Origin: Cognatitamlana sp035818475
GTDB taxonomy: Bacteria; Bacteroidota; Bacteroidia; Flavobacteriales; Flavobacteriaceae
DNA: 64,000 bases
Direction: 5' to 3'
Assembly (NCBI RefSeq): GCF_035818475.1
Contig: NZ_JAYMGV010000003.1
Location: 348,020 to 412,019 of the forward strand
Of the stretch, positions 18,809 through 29,091 are shown piece by piece; position 1 is the first letter of the stretch; each line of letters opens with the position of its first letter. The notes beneath the pieces are model-generated. The model did no database searches and was not told the origin of the DNA. It was given only the letters and a program-made list of their open reading frames with translations. Both the position numbers and the translations under genes were made by a program.

Positions 18809-21139
18809 ATGACTAAATCAGTTTACCGCATCATCGTAGTGTTTTTGGTAGCAACGGCTTTATATTCTTGTCAAACAAAAGAGAAAACCAATGCCCGGGA
18901 AGCTTATCATATTATTCCACAACCTCAAAAACTGACCCCGAAAGACGGTACATTCCAATTTACGGCCAATACGCAAATTATCCTCTCTGAGGATTCTGAA
19001 GAATTACGGTTTTTAGGAAATTATTTATCGGATATGTTCAGTAGAGCTGCAGGATTCTCCTTGAATCCAACACAAGGAACAGAAGCAGGAAAAGGAAACA
19101 TATATCTAAGTCTGGACACAGCTATTGAAGGTAATGATGAAGCATACCAATTGATAGTTTCTTCTGAAAATATAACAATTACTGCAAATCATGCTTCAGG
19201 GCTATTATATGGGATACAAAGCATACGACAGCTATTGCCCGATGCCATTGAAGCAAAAGAAGTGCAAAGTAATGTGTCCTGGGAAATACCTTCAGTTGAG
19301 ATTGAGGACGAACCACGTTTTGAATATAGAGGCATGCAAATGGACGTATCACGTCATTTTTTTGATGTAGATGAGCTTAAAACCTTTATTGATAGATTGG
19401 CACTTTTTAAATTTAACAGGTTTCACATTCACTTAACTGACGATCAGGGGTGGCGTTTGCAGATCAATCGTTACCCTGAATTGACCGATAATGGTGCCTG
19501 GAGAACCATGAACAGTCATGATAAGGTGTGTATTGAAAGAGCAGAAACTGATCCTGCATTTGAACTGCCAAAAAAACATTTTAAAGAAAAAGAAGGGATA
19601 GAAGTGTACGGAGGTTTCTATACTCAGGAGCAAATGAAAGCTGTTATAGCCTACGCTTCTAAAAGAGGAATTACCATTGTCCCTGAAATTGATATGCCCG
19701 GGCATATGAAGGCTGCCATAGATTCGTACCCGGATCTTTCTTGTGTAGAAGGAGCCGGCTGGGGGCAAACATTTTCAATTCCGCTTTGCCCGTGTGAAGA
19801 AGGCGTATATGAGTTTGTAGAAAATGTATTGGAAGAAGTGGTGGAACTCTTTCCCGGAGAATATATACATATTGGGGCCGATGAGGTAGAAAAATCTACC
19901 TGGGCAGATGCTTTACAATGTAAAGAGCTTATGAAACGAGAAGGTCTGGAATCTGTTGAAGAACTTCAAAGTTATTTTGTAAAGCGGGTAGAGAAGTACC
20001 TTAATAGTAAAGGAAAAAAAATGATCGGTTGGGATGAGGCCTTGGAAGGAGGCATTAACCCCAGTACTACCATTATGTATTGGCGTGGTTGGGTTCCACA
20101 GGCACCCGTTGAAGCTGCGGAAGGTGGTCATAATGTGATTATGACCCCTACATCGCACAGTTATTTTGATTATGAGCCCAATAACGAAAGTGTTTCCCAT
20201 GTCTATAATTTTGATCCGATTCCCGAGGCACTTAGAGGTAAGCATGAAGAAAATATTAAAGGCGTACAGGCTAATCTTTGGAGTGAATATATACCCACTA
20301 TGGCAAGGCTGGACTATATGTCTATGCCCCGAATGATGTCTATGGCAGAAGTTGGTTGGAGCAATAAAGAAAAAGACGAAGCCAATTTTTTGTCCAGGGT
20401 AGATAATATCTATTCGCGGTTGGATGCCATGGAGATTAAGTATCGCCTTCCCGATATTCCAAGTTTGCCTAGCTATGATGCTTTTGTAGAGTCAGATACT
20501 TTAGAATTGGAAAAGCCTGGTATCATTGATGAGATTAGGTATACGACGGATGGTTCCATACCAGGTATCAGATCTGCCTTGTATGAGAGCCCTATTGTTG
20601 TCACTCAACCTACTGTTTTCAAAATAGCTACGTTCCGTAAAGGAAGAAGGGTCAAAGTTTATAAGGCCGAGTATGAACAACAAACCTACCGCAAAGCAGA
20701 AGAGGTAAATACTCAACCGGGCCTTAAAATGAATTACTATGAAGGTGAATTTTCAAAAGTGGCTGATATGGATGGGGAAAAAGTAGCAAAATCCTCCATT
20801 GTAACAGTAGTAGATATTCCTGATTGGAGTAAAGAAAATGGATTTGGATTACAGTTCAAAGGTTATTTAGATGCGCCGGAAATAGGTGTTTATTCATTTT
20901 ATTTGCGTTCTGACGATGGTAGTACTCTGAAAGTAGGAGATAAAACAGTTGTGGATAATGATGGCGGACATGGTGTGATAGAAGTGAGAGGGCAGATTGC
21001 TTTAGAAAAAGGCAAGCACCCTATCCATATCAAGTATTTTGAAGGATCAGGAGGTGAATCTTTGAGTTTTCAATATCACTTAAAAGGAAAAGAAAAAGAG
21101 AAGAAGCCAGTACCGGTAAGTATGTTGGGGCATAAATAA
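18809..21139 (+). CDS. GH20 beta-N-acetylhexosaminidase with C-terminal PA14-like domain
   Basis: 776 residues, lipobox at Cys21 (LYSC). Domain order: GH20b (about 35-155), catalytic TIM barrel (about 175-530), a chitobiase/HEX C-terminal beta domain (about 560-625, YTTDGSIPG), then a PA14-like module (about 635-770, YSFYLRSDDGSTLKVGD). The catalytic pair is D358-E359 in HIGADEVEKSTW; the aspartate orients the substrate acetamido group and the glutamate is the acid/base. HLTDDQGWRLQI and EIDMPGHMKA are standard GH20 barrel motifs. The expected reaction is removal of terminal beta-GlcNAc or beta-GalNAc. Alanine replaces the second glycine of the usual HIGGDE. The next gene, 11 bp on, is a sulfatase. 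Confidence 0.92.
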   Translation: MTKSVYRIIVVFLVATALYSCQTKEKTNAREAYHIIPQPQKLTPKDGTFQFTANTQIILSEDSEELRFLGNYLSDMFSRAAGFSLNPTQGTEAGKGNIYLSLDTAIEGNDEAYQLIVSSENITITANHASGLLYGIQSIRQLLPDAIEAKEVQSNVSWEIPSVEIEDEPRFEYRGMQMDVSRHFFDVDELKTFIDRLALFKFNRFHIHLTDDQGWRLQINRYPELTDNGAWRTMNSHDKVCIERAETDPAFELPKKHFKEKEGIEVYGGFYTQEQMKAVIAYASKRGITIVPEIDMPGHMKAAIDSYPDLSCVEGAGWGQTFSIPLCPCEEGVYEFVENVLEEVVELFPGEYIHIGADEVEKSTWADALQCKELMKREGLESVEELQSYFVKRVEKYLNSKGKKMIGWDEALEGGINPSTTIMYWRGWVPQAPVEAAEGGHNVIMTPTSHSYFDYEPNNESVSHVYNFDPIPEALRGKHEENIKGVQANLWSEYIPTMARLDYMSMPRMMSMAEVGWSNKEKDEANFLSRVDNIYSRLDAMEIKYRLPDIPSLPSYDAFVESDTLELEKPGIIDEIRYTTDGSIPGIRSALYESPIVVTQPTVFKIATFRKGRRVKVYKAEYEQQTYRKAEEVNTQPGLKMNYYEGEFSKVADMDGEKVAKSSIVTVVDIPDWSKENGFGLQFKGYLDAPEIGVYSFYLRSDDGSTLKVGDKTVVDNDGGHGVIEVRGQIALEKGKHPIHIKYFEGSGGESLSFQYHLKGKEKEKKPVPVSMLGHK

Positions 21140-21150
21140 TAGTTATTATT

Positions 21151-22662
21151 ATGAATATTTTTAAGAAAGTTGTTGTACTTGTGCTGACATCAATTATTAT
21201 GGCATGCCAGAGTATGCCAAAAGAAGATGTAGTTCCTAATATTGTATTATTCTTTGTTGATGATATGGGATGGCAGGACACTTCCGTGCCTTTCCATACA
21301 GAAATAACCCAACTTAACAATCAATATCATACGCCTAATATGGAGCAACTTGCCAGAGAAGGAATGAAGTTTACCCAAGCTTATGCCACATCAGTTTGTT
21401 CTCCATCCCGTATTAGTTTAATGACGGGGATGAATGCAGCAAGGCATAGAGTAACCAATTGGACATTGTTCAAAGATAAATCTACGGACTCTAACCATGA
21501 TAAAGTCACGGCACCAAACTGGAATGTAAACGGATTGAGTGCTGTACCGGGAGAGGACCAGGCTATTTATACAGAAACCTTGCCTCAATTGCTAAAAAAA
21601 GCAGGATACAAAACCATTCATACAGGTAAGGCTCATTTTGGAGCCAGGGAGACCTCGGGAGAAGATCCTCGTAACCTTGGATTTGATATTAATATTGCAG
21701 GGCATGCAGCTGGTGGACCCGGTAGTTATTTAGGAAAGAACAATTTTAGCGGAGCCTGGAGAAATGCCATGCGTGTTTGGGATGTTCCCGGATTAGACAA
21801 ATACCATGGGCAGGATATTCACCTGACTGAAGCATTGACTCTTGAAGCCAATGAAGCCATCAGCCAGGCCGTGGAGGAAAACAAACCGTTTTATTTGTAT
21901 ATGTCTCACTATGCCATTCATGCCCCCTGGGAAAAGGACGATCGATTTTATCAGAAGTATAGAGATGCAGGTTTAAACAAATTTGACGCCGTTTATGCTT
22001 CAATGATAGAGGGCATGGATAAATCCCTGGGAGATATAATGGAAAATCTCAAGCAGCAGGGAGTGTATGACAATACCATCATCGTTTTTATGTCTGATAA
22101 CGGAGTGCCCAAACAGGCCGCTCGTAATTTACCACTCAGAGGGCATAAACTAACACCTTATGAAGGTGGTTCCCGTGTACCACTGTTGGTAAAATGGCCC
22201 GGTGTTACTCAAGCAACTACAATAAATAATCAATACCTGATTATAGAAGATATATTTCCAACGTTTCTTGAAATGGCAGGACTGAATAAAGAAGCGAAAA
22301 AGAGTATTGATGGTATTAGTTTTAAACCATTGCTTACAGGAAAAGGAACATATCCAAAAGATCGGCCTATATACTGGCACTTTCCTAATACCTATGACCA
22401 TACTCCCTACAGCGCGATAAGGAAGGGGCCTTGGAAACTTATCTATCATCATGTCGACAGAAGGATGGAGCTTTTTAATGTACAGGACGATATCAGTGAA
22501 GAGAACAATCTGTTTGTTTCAAACCCGGTCAAAGTAAAAGAACTAGCTGGATTGCTATCTGATTATTTGAGGAGTGTCAAAGCACAAATGCCGGTTGATA
22601 AGTTAACAGGGAAGCCGGTGGAATACCCGGATAGAATACAGAAAGAACAAAAACGTGAATGA
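21151..22662 (+). CDS. S1-family sulfatase, CSPSR type
   Basis: 503 residues, lipobox at Cys19 (IMAC). The formylglycine site is C83-S-P-S-R87 in ATSVCSPSRISLMTG, followed by NAARHRVTNWTLF, a segment shared by one S1 subgroup that I cannot number with certainty. Metal ligands D37/D38 (FFVDDMGW), HTGKAHFG and MSDNGVPKQA are present. The long insert before TETLPQLLKKAGYKT is normal for the group. It starts a run of three sulfatases (21151, 22729, 24346) between GH20 and GH29, so it probably desulfates hexosamine- or fucose-containing ends. Export as a lipoprotein implies maturation in the cytoplasm before secretion. Confidence 0.9.
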   Translation: MNIFKKVVVLVLTSIIMACQSMPKEDVVPNIVLFFVDDMGWQDTSVPFHTEITQLNNQYHTPNMEQLAREGMKFTQAYATSVCSPSRISLMTGMNAARHRVTNWTLFKDKSTDSNHDKVTAPNWNVNGLSAVPGEDQAIYTETLPQLLKKAGYKTIHTGKAHFGARETSGEDPRNLGFDINIAGHAAGGPGSYLGKNNFSGAWRNAMRVWDVPGLDKYHGQDIHLTEALTLEANEAISQAVEENKPFYLYMSHYAIHAPWEKDDRFYQKYRDAGLNKFDAVYASMIEGMDKSLGDIMENLKQQGVYDNTIIVFMSDNGVPKQAARNLPLRGHKLTPYEGGSRVPLLVKWPGVTQATTINNQYLIIEDIFPTFLEMAGLNKEAKKSIDGISFKPLLTGKGTYPKDRPIYWHFPNTYDHTPYSAIRKGPWKLIYHHVDRRMELFNVQDDISEENNLFVSNPVKVKELAGLLSDYLRSVKAQMPVDKLTGKPVEYPDRIQKEQKRE

Positions 22663-22728
22663 TAAAAATAAGTAATAAATTCAGAGTATTTAAATTCCTA
22701 TATCTTATGTGTTAAAATTAAAAAAAGA

Positions 22729-24303
22729 ATGAACTTGCAACAAACCCTAAACATACAAAGGTATTCCCTGTTGGGATTGCTATTATTCATTGCTTCCTGT
22801 GGTTCTCGTAGTCAAAAAGTAACAACGGAACTAACTTCACCCAATATCATTTTGGTACTGACTGATGATCAGGGTTATGGTGATATATCTTCACATGGCA
22901 GTCCGGATGTACTGACCCCAAATATGGACAAGCTTAAATCACAGGGAATCAGCCTGGACGATTTTCAGGTAAGTCCTACCTGTGCGCCAACAAGGTCGGC
23001 AATTATGACAGGTAAGCATCCTTTTAAGAATGGAATTACACATACCATTTTGGAAAGGGAACGAATGGCTTTAGGTATCATCACTTTGCCTGAAATTCTT
23101 AAAAAAGGGAACTATACTACCGGTATATTTGGTAAATGGCATTTAGGGGATGAGACTGAATATCAGCCTCAAAACAGAGGATTTGATGAGGTGTTTATAC
23201 ACGGGGGAGGGGGAATAGGTCAGGCATATCCCGGTTCATGTGCCGATGTTCCTGATAACAAATATTTTGATCCAACAATCAAGCACAACGGAACTTTTGT
23301 CAAGACCAAAGGGTTCTGTACGGACATCTTTTTTGCTCAGGCATTATCCTGGATTAAAAAGAAATCAAAAGAGGATAAACCTTTTTTTGCGTACATTCCA
23401 ACAAATGCACCACACGGCCCTTTTATTGCTCCGGAAAGCTATAAGAAAAAATACATTGAACAAGGTTATCCACCCAATGCTCAGGGGTTTTATGCTATGA
23501 TTGAAAACATAGATGACAACCTGGGGAGTTTGATGAAGAAATTGGACACCTGGGGTATTGCTGATAATACGATATTGATATTTATGTCAGACAACGGAAA
23601 AACCTGGGGAGGACAGAATAAGGTACATGGAGAAATAACCTATAATGCAGGCATGAAGGGCTTCAAGGGAGGTGTTCATGAAGGAGGGACAAGGGTGCCT
23701 TTTTTTATACGATGGCCCAAAAAGTTTGCTGAAGGCAAAAAGATTGATGTCTTGCTGAACCATTATGATATATTACCGACTCTCACTGATATTGTAGGTA
23801 TTAATATTTCTGATGTTCCTGATTTAGACGGACAAAGCTTTCTTCCTTTGTTGATAGGGGAAGATTTTGAACATAGGGATAGGTATCGTTTTGTACATAG
23901 GGGAAGATGGCCCCTTAATCCAAAGCATATCAGCAACCTGGGTAATATCGATAGGCAGAACATTAAAAATAGCCAGTTTATAGGGAAAGATGAAAAGCAA
24001 TCCGATCCGGAAAACTCTAAATACAAAGGTTTTGCAGTCCGTAGCGAACAATATCGGTTTGTGGACAATAACGAATTGTACGATGTAATCAAAGATCCGG
24101 GACAAAAAGTCAATATTGCTTCAGAACATCCGGAAGTAGTTGCTCAAATGCAAAAGGTCTATAATGAGTGGTGGAACAGTATCAAATCTTTTTTGGTAAA
24201 TGAAAGTGTGCCTTTGGCTAAAGAAAAGCCTTATTGGGTAGAATATTACAAACAAGAAAAGTCAACAGGTATTCCGGAATGGACAAAACCCAATTTGGAT
24301 TGA
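22729..24303 (+). CDS. S1-family sulfatase, CAPTR type
   Basis: 524 residues, lipobox at Cys24 (IASC). The formylglycine core C85-A-P-T-R89 lies in SPTCAPTRSAIMTGKHPFK; threonine instead of serine at the fourth position is an accepted variant of C-x-P-S/T-R. Metal-site D46/D47 (LTDDQGYGDI), GKWHLGDE and MSDNGKTWGGQ are present. The C-terminal part (about 395-470) has a longer and unusual basic segment before YRFVDNNELYDV. The gene is 66 bp after the previous sulfatase and 42 bp before the next. Substrate is not deducible. Confidence 0.9.
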   Translation: MNLQQTLNIQRYSLLGLLLFIASCGSRSQKVTTELTSPNIILVLTDDQGYGDISSHGSPDVLTPNMDKLKSQGISLDDFQVSPTCAPTRSAIMTGKHPFKNGITHTILERERMALGIITLPEILKKGNYTTGIFGKWHLGDETEYQPQNRGFDEVFIHGGGGIGQAYPGSCADVPDNKYFDPTIKHNGTFVKTKGFCTDIFFAQALSWIKKKSKEDKPFFAYIPTNAPHGPFIAPESYKKKYIEQGYPPNAQGFYAMIENIDDNLGSLMKKLDTWGIADNTILIFMSDNGKTWGGQNKVHGEITYNAGMKGFKGGVHEGGTRVPFFIRWPKKFAEGKKIDVLLNHYDILPTLTDIVGINISDVPDLDGQSFLPLLIGEDFEHRDRYRFVHRGRWPLNPKHISNLGNIDRQNIKNSQFIGKDEKQSDPENSKYKGFAVRSEQYRFVDNNELYDVIKDPGQKVNIASEHPEVVAQMQKVYNEWWNSIKSFLVNESVPLAKEKPYWVEYYKQEKSTGIPEWTKPNLD

Positions 24304-24345
24304 GGCTTAACGGAATTAAATGAATATTGAATCAAAGTGAATATT

Positions 24346-25869
24346 ATGAGAACTATTAAATCGATTGCGAGCATTATTTTATTTGGATTTATGTGCATTG
24401 CATGCCAGGAGAGGCCAAAAGAGGAAACAAAGGCCCCTAATATCGTTTTTCTTTTTGCAGATGACTATACCTATGAAGCCATTCATGCCCTGGGTAATAG
24501 TGTGATTGAAACACCTAACTTGGACAGGCTTATTAATAGAGGAACAGCCTTTACTCATGCCTATAATATGGGGGGGTGGAACGGGGCCATTTGTGTAGCT
24601 TCAAGATCCATGATTATTTCCGGTACTTCTATCTGGAATGCCCAAAGCACTACCGCAAAATGGAGAGAAAAAGACTCTACGGCACTTAATAATACCTGGG
24701 GAAGATTAATGGCTTCAAAAGGTTATAACACTTATATGACCGGAAAATGGCATGTGAATGCTCCTGCTGATTACGTGTTTAATACGGCTAGAAATATCCG
24801 TCCGGGAATGCCAGACGATCTGAGAAGCCAAGCCAACTGGAAAGAGATACGCAAGGCTTTCAGTGAAGGGAAAGACGTAAAATCCATGACACCTCCTGCA
24901 TATTTCAGGCCGGTTGATGAGAATGATACATTGTGGTCACCAACTGATCCTAAACATAAAGGATTCTGGGAAGGCGGTAAACATTGGAGTGAAGTGGTTA
25001 GGGATGATGCTTTGGCCTTTCTGGAAGATGCTACCCAAAAAGAAGATCCTTTCTTTATGTATCTGGCTTTTAACGCACCACACGATCCACGTCAGGCACC
25101 ACAATCCTTTTTGGATAAATATGATATAAAGGATATTCCTTTACCAGAAAACTGGCTTCCTGAATACCCCTACAAAGATGCCATGAATAGTGGATTTTCC
25201 ATGAGGGATGAAGCACTGGCACCTTTTCCGCGTACCCCCTTTGCTATTAAAACCCATTTAAGGGAATACTATGCTATCATCACACATCTCGATGAGCAAA
25301 TAGGTAAAATACTGGATGCCCTGGAAGCTTCGGGGATACTGGATAATACCTATATCTTCTTTACCGGAGATCATGGTTTGTCTGTTGGGCACCACGGATT
25401 ATTAGGCAAGCAAAACATGTTTGATCACAGTATTAGAGTGCCATTGATGATGATGGGGCCGGATATTCCAAAAGGCCAAAAAATAAACACCGATGTCTAT
25501 CTGCAAGATATTATGGCTACCAGCCTGGAGCTGGCCAACATTGAAAAACCGGCTCATGTTACATTCCATAACTTACTGCCCTTGGCGAAAGGTGAAACTA
25601 CACAGGGGCATTTGGATGATGGCGTATATGGTGCCTTTGAAAAAGGATCACAGCGTATGATTCGTAAAGATGGATATAAACTGATTGTATATCCTAAAAT
25701 CGATAAAGTACTGTTGTTTAACCTGGAGGAAGACCCCCTGGAAACTGTGAATTTAGCGGAGCATCCGGAGCACAAAGAAAAAATAAAAACACTGTTTTCT
25801 GATTTAATGGCTTTACAGCAAAAAATGAACGATCCGCTTGATTTAAATGAACTCTATAATACCCTGTAA
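24346..25869 (+). CDS. S1-family sulfatase, CVASR type
   Basis: 507 residues from ATG 24346; an upstream in-frame GTG at 24337 is less likely because the signal peptide starts well at MRTIKS. Lipobox at Cys20. The formylglycine core is C83-V-A-S-R87 in GGWNGAICVASRSMIISG, with alanine in place of the usual proline, a known minority variant of S1 sulfatases. The metal pair is in FLFADDYTYEAIH, and GDHGLSVGHHGLLGKQNMFD is the choline-sulfatase/iduronate-sulfatase style C-terminal active-site loop. It is the third sulfatase in a row, 8 bp before the GH29 gene. The distinct core implies a different S1 subfamily from its two neighbours. Confidence 0.88.
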   Translation: MRTIKSIASIILFGFMCIACQERPKEETKAPNIVFLFADDYTYEAIHALGNSVIETPNLDRLINRGTAFTHAYNMGGWNGAICVASRSMIISGTSIWNAQSTTAKWREKDSTALNNTWGRLMASKGYNTYMTGKWHVNAPADYVFNTARNIRPGMPDDLRSQANWKEIRKAFSEGKDVKSMTPPAYFRPVDENDTLWSPTDPKHKGFWEGGKHWSEVVRDDALAFLEDATQKEDPFFMYLAFNAPHDPRQAPQSFLDKYDIKDIPLPENWLPEYPYKDAMNSGFSMRDEALAPFPRTPFAIKTHLREYYAIITHLDEQIGKILDALEASGILDNTYIFFTGDHGLSVGHHGLLGKQNMFDHSIRVPLMMMGPDIPKGQKINTDVYLQDIMATSLELANIEKPAHVTFHNLLPLAKGETTQGHLDDGVYGAFEKGSQRMIRKDGYKLIVYPKIDKVLLFNLEEDPLETVNLAEHPEHKEKIKTLFSDLMALQQKMNDPLDLNELYNTL

Positions 25870-25877
25870 TTACACGT

Positions 25878-27401
25878 ATGCCTCTAAATAAATATAAATT
25901 CGATTATCTGTTACTAGCTATCATAGTGATTTTCACCTCATGTAATGAAGCTAAAAAAGAAACCAGGCAAGACTCGGAGCCTATAACAGAACAAGAGAAA
26001 ACCTGGGAGTACCTGAAAGCGGTACCCATTCCACAATGGTATGAAGACGCCAAATTTGGTATATTTATCCATTGGGGGCCTTATGCCGTACCCGGATGGA
26101 GTAATGGTCACTATTATTCGGAATGGTATTCTACTGCGATGTACATAGATGAAGATTTTAAAAAGTATCACGAAGAAAATTATGGGAAATTGGGAGAGTT
26201 TGGTTATAAGGACTTCATCTCCATGTTTAAAGCAGAAAAGTACAATGCAGACGAATGGGCTTTGATTCTTAAATCCTCGGGAGCCAAATATGTGATACCA
26301 ACAGCCGAACACCACGATGGCTTTGCTATGTGGGATACGGATTTAACACCCTGGAATTCGGTGGACAGAGGACCTAATCTGGACTTCATTGGTACATTGG
26401 GCCAGGCAGTACGTAAAGCAGGTATGGGATACGGCGTTTCGTACCATCGGGAAAGACACTGGGGGTTTTATACCAATAGCTTAAACGATTACCGAAAAGA
26501 TGTTGAACCTAATGAATATGTGAAACAAGAAATTATAGCAAACCCAGAGGCCGAATTATTATATGGCCCATTTGGATTGACTGAAGCATTTATGGAAGAT
26601 TACAAAAAGCGGTTCCTGGAGATTTGTACCAAATACCAACCCGATTTTATGTGGATTGACGATGCACCATCTAACAGTAAAAAGCCAGAGGCTCCGGCAG
26701 TAGATAAGTTTATGAATACTTATCACCGGGAAATGATTGCCGAATATGTATATATGGCTAAAGATTGGGGTAAAGAAGTATATTGGAACAACAAGCGTTG
26801 GTCGCGTAATAATTATCCGGCCGGAGCAGGGGTAGATGAAAAAGATTATTTACGTTTAGATAGCATTCCTCCGGTAAAATGGCAAAGTAGTGGTGGTATG
26901 GCTCATTCTTATGGTTATGACCGTACCGAAGATGATGAAGGTAAATATAAATCCTCAGAGAAATTGGTGGAAACCTTGATTGATGTAGTGAGTAAAGGAG
27001 GAAACTTTTTGCTGGATATAGGGCCAAAAGCAGATGGAACGATTACGCCTTTAGTACAGAGTAGGTTAAAAGGTATTGGTGATTGGCTTGCTGTTAATGG
27101 AGATGCCATTTATGGAACCAGAACATGGAACACCTTTGGTTATGACGATATTCGTTACACCATCAAAGGAAATGACCTGTATGTGCTGTTCCTAAATCAA
27201 CCCGAAGATGGCTTTATAGTAAAAGGCCTGATGCCTGAAACAGGAACTGAAATCACATTGGTAAATGGCAATAAAAAAGTAATATGGGAACAACAGGGTG
27301 ATAAAATTATATTACAAGTAAAAGCAGACGATCTTCCGACAGAGAACAATGCTGAAGCTGCCGCATATGCTTTTAAAGTAAAAGGTTATATTAAAGAATA
27401 A
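25878..27401 (+). CDS. GH29 alpha-L-fucosidase, lipoprotein
   Basis: 507 residues, lipobox at Cys22 (FTSC). GH29 barrel motifs in order: KFGIFIHWGPYAVPGW, AEHHDGFAMWDTDLTPWNS, and the nucleophile segment FMWIDDAPS where D261 aligns with the aspartate of the usual WFDG. KGGNFLLDIGPKADGTI follows at about residue 375, then a C-terminal beta-sandwich. It retains configuration and removes terminal alpha-L-fucose, or L-galactose in some marine members. The W-I-D-D-A variation at the nucleophile site is uncommon but keeps the aspartate. It lies directly after three sulfatases and 3 bp before a GH20, which suggests sequential exo-trimming. Confidence 0.9.
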   Translation: MPLNKYKFDYLLLAIIVIFTSCNEAKKETRQDSEPITEQEKTWEYLKAVPIPQWYEDAKFGIFIHWGPYAVPGWSNGHYYSEWYSTAMYIDEDFKKYHEENYGKLGEFGYKDFISMFKAEKYNADEWALILKSSGAKYVIPTAEHHDGFAMWDTDLTPWNSVDRGPNLDFIGTLGQAVRKAGMGYGVSYHRERHWGFYTNSLNDYRKDVEPNEYVKQEIIANPEAELLYGPFGLTEAFMEDYKKRFLEICTKYQPDFMWIDDAPSNSKKPEAPAVDKFMNTYHREMIAEYVYMAKDWGKEVYWNNKRWSRNNYPAGAGVDEKDYLRLDSIPPVKWQSSGGMAHSYGYDRTEDDEGKYKSSEKLVETLIDVVSKGGNFLLDIGPKADGTITPLVQSRLKGIGDWLAVNGDAIYGTRTWNTFGYDDIRYTIKGNDLYVLFLNQPEDGFIVKGLMPETGTEITLVNGNKKVIWEQQGDKIILQVKADDLPTENNAEAAAYAFKVKGYIKE

Positions 27402-27404
27402 AAT

Positions 27405-29048
27405 ATGAATACAATAAAGAGTACTTTTTTAGTGTGGGTAATAATAGGAATGCTTGCATTACATGCTCAGGCATCGGATATAGCTACCCGTTTGGGTATA
27501 GTACCCCGCCCTAAATCCGTACAGGTCATTGGAGAAGAAACGTATCAATTAAAAGATAATACGAAGCTCTTTTATGATGCCGAAGGAAAAGCAGTAGCAC
27601 AATACCTTTCCGATTTTTTAAAAGCACCCCTAGGGTATACGTTAGAGTCTGAAAAATTAAAAAAGGTAAAAGCCAAAGGCATCATACTTCGTGTAGATAA
27701 GGAACTTGAGACTAAGGAGGTAGAAGGCTATTCACTTACCAGCAATAAAGATCGGATTGAAATTATTGGTAAAAGCCCCGCCGGATTGTTCTACGGTGTA
27801 CAAACATTGTTGCAGTTGCTACCTGGAGAGGTATATGCTTCAAAAATAAAAGCTGATGTTGAATGGGAAATTCCATCAGTACAGATTTTAGATGAACCGT
27901 TATTTACAAGATTTAGAGGCTTACATGTAGATGTTTCCCGTCATTTCCGTACCAAAGAAGAGATGCTCCAAGTTGTAGATTATCTCGCTATGCATAAAAT
28001 GAATACGCTGCACATTCATCTTACCGATGATGCAGGATGGCGTATAGAGATAAAAGCCTATCCAAAGCTTACGGAAATAGGTGCCATTGGGCAACACGGC
28101 AGTGAAGGAGAGGGTGAACCTTTATTTTTTACTCAAAAGGACTTAAAAGAGATTATTGCTTATGCTAAGTCCAGATATATTAAGGTTTTTCCGGAGATTG
28201 ATATGCCAGGGCACATGATGGCAACCATAAAGGCTTATCCCCATTTAAAAAGTCCCAAAGACTTACGGGAGCCTGCCAAAGTTATTAGAGGAGATGAAAA
28301 AGGACTTGAGTTTTGTAGAAATGTATTGAAAGAAGTACGGGACGTTTTCGGAGAAGTCCCTATTCACATTGGCTTTGATGAAATAAACCTGGGCTCCAAA
28401 GATCCTATCTATACCGACGAAAAGATTACCGCATTTGCCCAAGCACTAACCACTTATGTGAAAGAAAAATTGGGCGTAACTCCTATTGTATGGGACGATG
28501 CTTTTGAAAAAGGATTGCAGGATAAAGAAACTCTGGTACATTGGTGGCGTCCCGGAAAAATGCACTGGTGGAGCCATCTGGAAATGACCATAGATCAGAA
28601 AGTACAGAAGTTAGATCAACCCTATATCTTATCTCCCGCTAACTGGACATATTTTGATATGAAAAATGCCGAAGGCTATCCTGGACAGGGATGGGCCGGA
28701 GTTGTTTCTGTAGATAAGATTTATAACTGGGAACCTTTCAGGGATTTGGTTGATGCCGATCCAACAAAACGTCATCTGGCCCAAGGCATTATCGGATGTA
28801 CATGGAGTGAGATTATCTATGACTTTAAAGGATTTCAGGAGCGGACATTTCCCCGTATTGCAGCTTTGACAGAAAAGGCCTGGGGGCAAAGTATAGAGAA
28901 CGACCCTAAAAAACCAGACTGGCAAACATGGCGGGATGAGGTATTGATAAAAAAACAGCTCCCTCGATATGAAGCTATGCAGATTTACTATTGGAGTAAA
29001 GACAAACCGGAGGATTTGGTTAAAGTGAAGGCCGGTAAACTGGATTAG
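27405..29048 (+). CDS. GH20 beta-N-acetylhexosaminidase, short form
   Basis: 547 residues with a type I signal peptide (about 1-23, LHAQA). It contains GH20b (about 28-155) and the catalytic barrel (about 165-520) without the C-terminal beta and PA14 domains of the paralogue at 18809. The catalytic pair is D325-E326 in VPIHIGFDEINLG, with phenylalanine replacing the second glycine of HIGGDE. HLTDDAGWRIEIKAYPKL and EIDMPGHMM are conserved. IVWDDAFEKG and HWWRPGK correspond to the substrate-lining tryptophan region. The F-D-E variant suggests a modified subsite, possibly for a 6-sulfated or GalNAc-type end, but that is inference. It lies 3 bp after GH29 and 43 bp before a sulfatase. Confidence 0.88.
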   Translation: MNTIKSTFLVWVIIGMLALHAQASDIATRLGIVPRPKSVQVIGEETYQLKDNTKLFYDAEGKAVAQYLSDFLKAPLGYTLESEKLKKVKAKGIILRVDKELETKEVEGYSLTSNKDRIEIIGKSPAGLFYGVQTLLQLLPGEVYASKIKADVEWEIPSVQILDEPLFTRFRGLHVDVSRHFRTKEEMLQVVDYLAMHKMNTLHIHLTDDAGWRIEIKAYPKLTEIGAIGQHGSEGEGEPLFFTQKDLKEIIAYAKSRYIKVFPEIDMPGHMMATIKAYPHLKSPKDLREPAKVIRGDEKGLEFCRNVLKEVRDVFGEVPIHIGFDEINLGSKDPIYTDEKITAFAQALTTYVKEKLGVTPIVWDDAFEKGLQDKETLVHWWRPGKMHWWSHLEMTIDQKVQKLDQPYILSPANWTYFDMKNAEGYPGQGWAGVVSVDKIYNWEPFRDLVDADPTKRHLAQGIIGCTWSEIIYDFKGFQERTFPRIAALTEKAWGQSIENDPKKPDWQTWRDEVLIKKQLPRYEAMQIYYWSKDKPEDLVKVKAGKLD

Positions 29049-29091
29049 TGGCTAAGAAAAAATAACATATAAAACAGTAAACAAATAACAT

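Noticed and set aside
24337..24345. GTG start for the CVASR sulfatase
   Set aside because: ATG 24346 begins a standard lipoprotein signal; the GTG adds three residues with no support.
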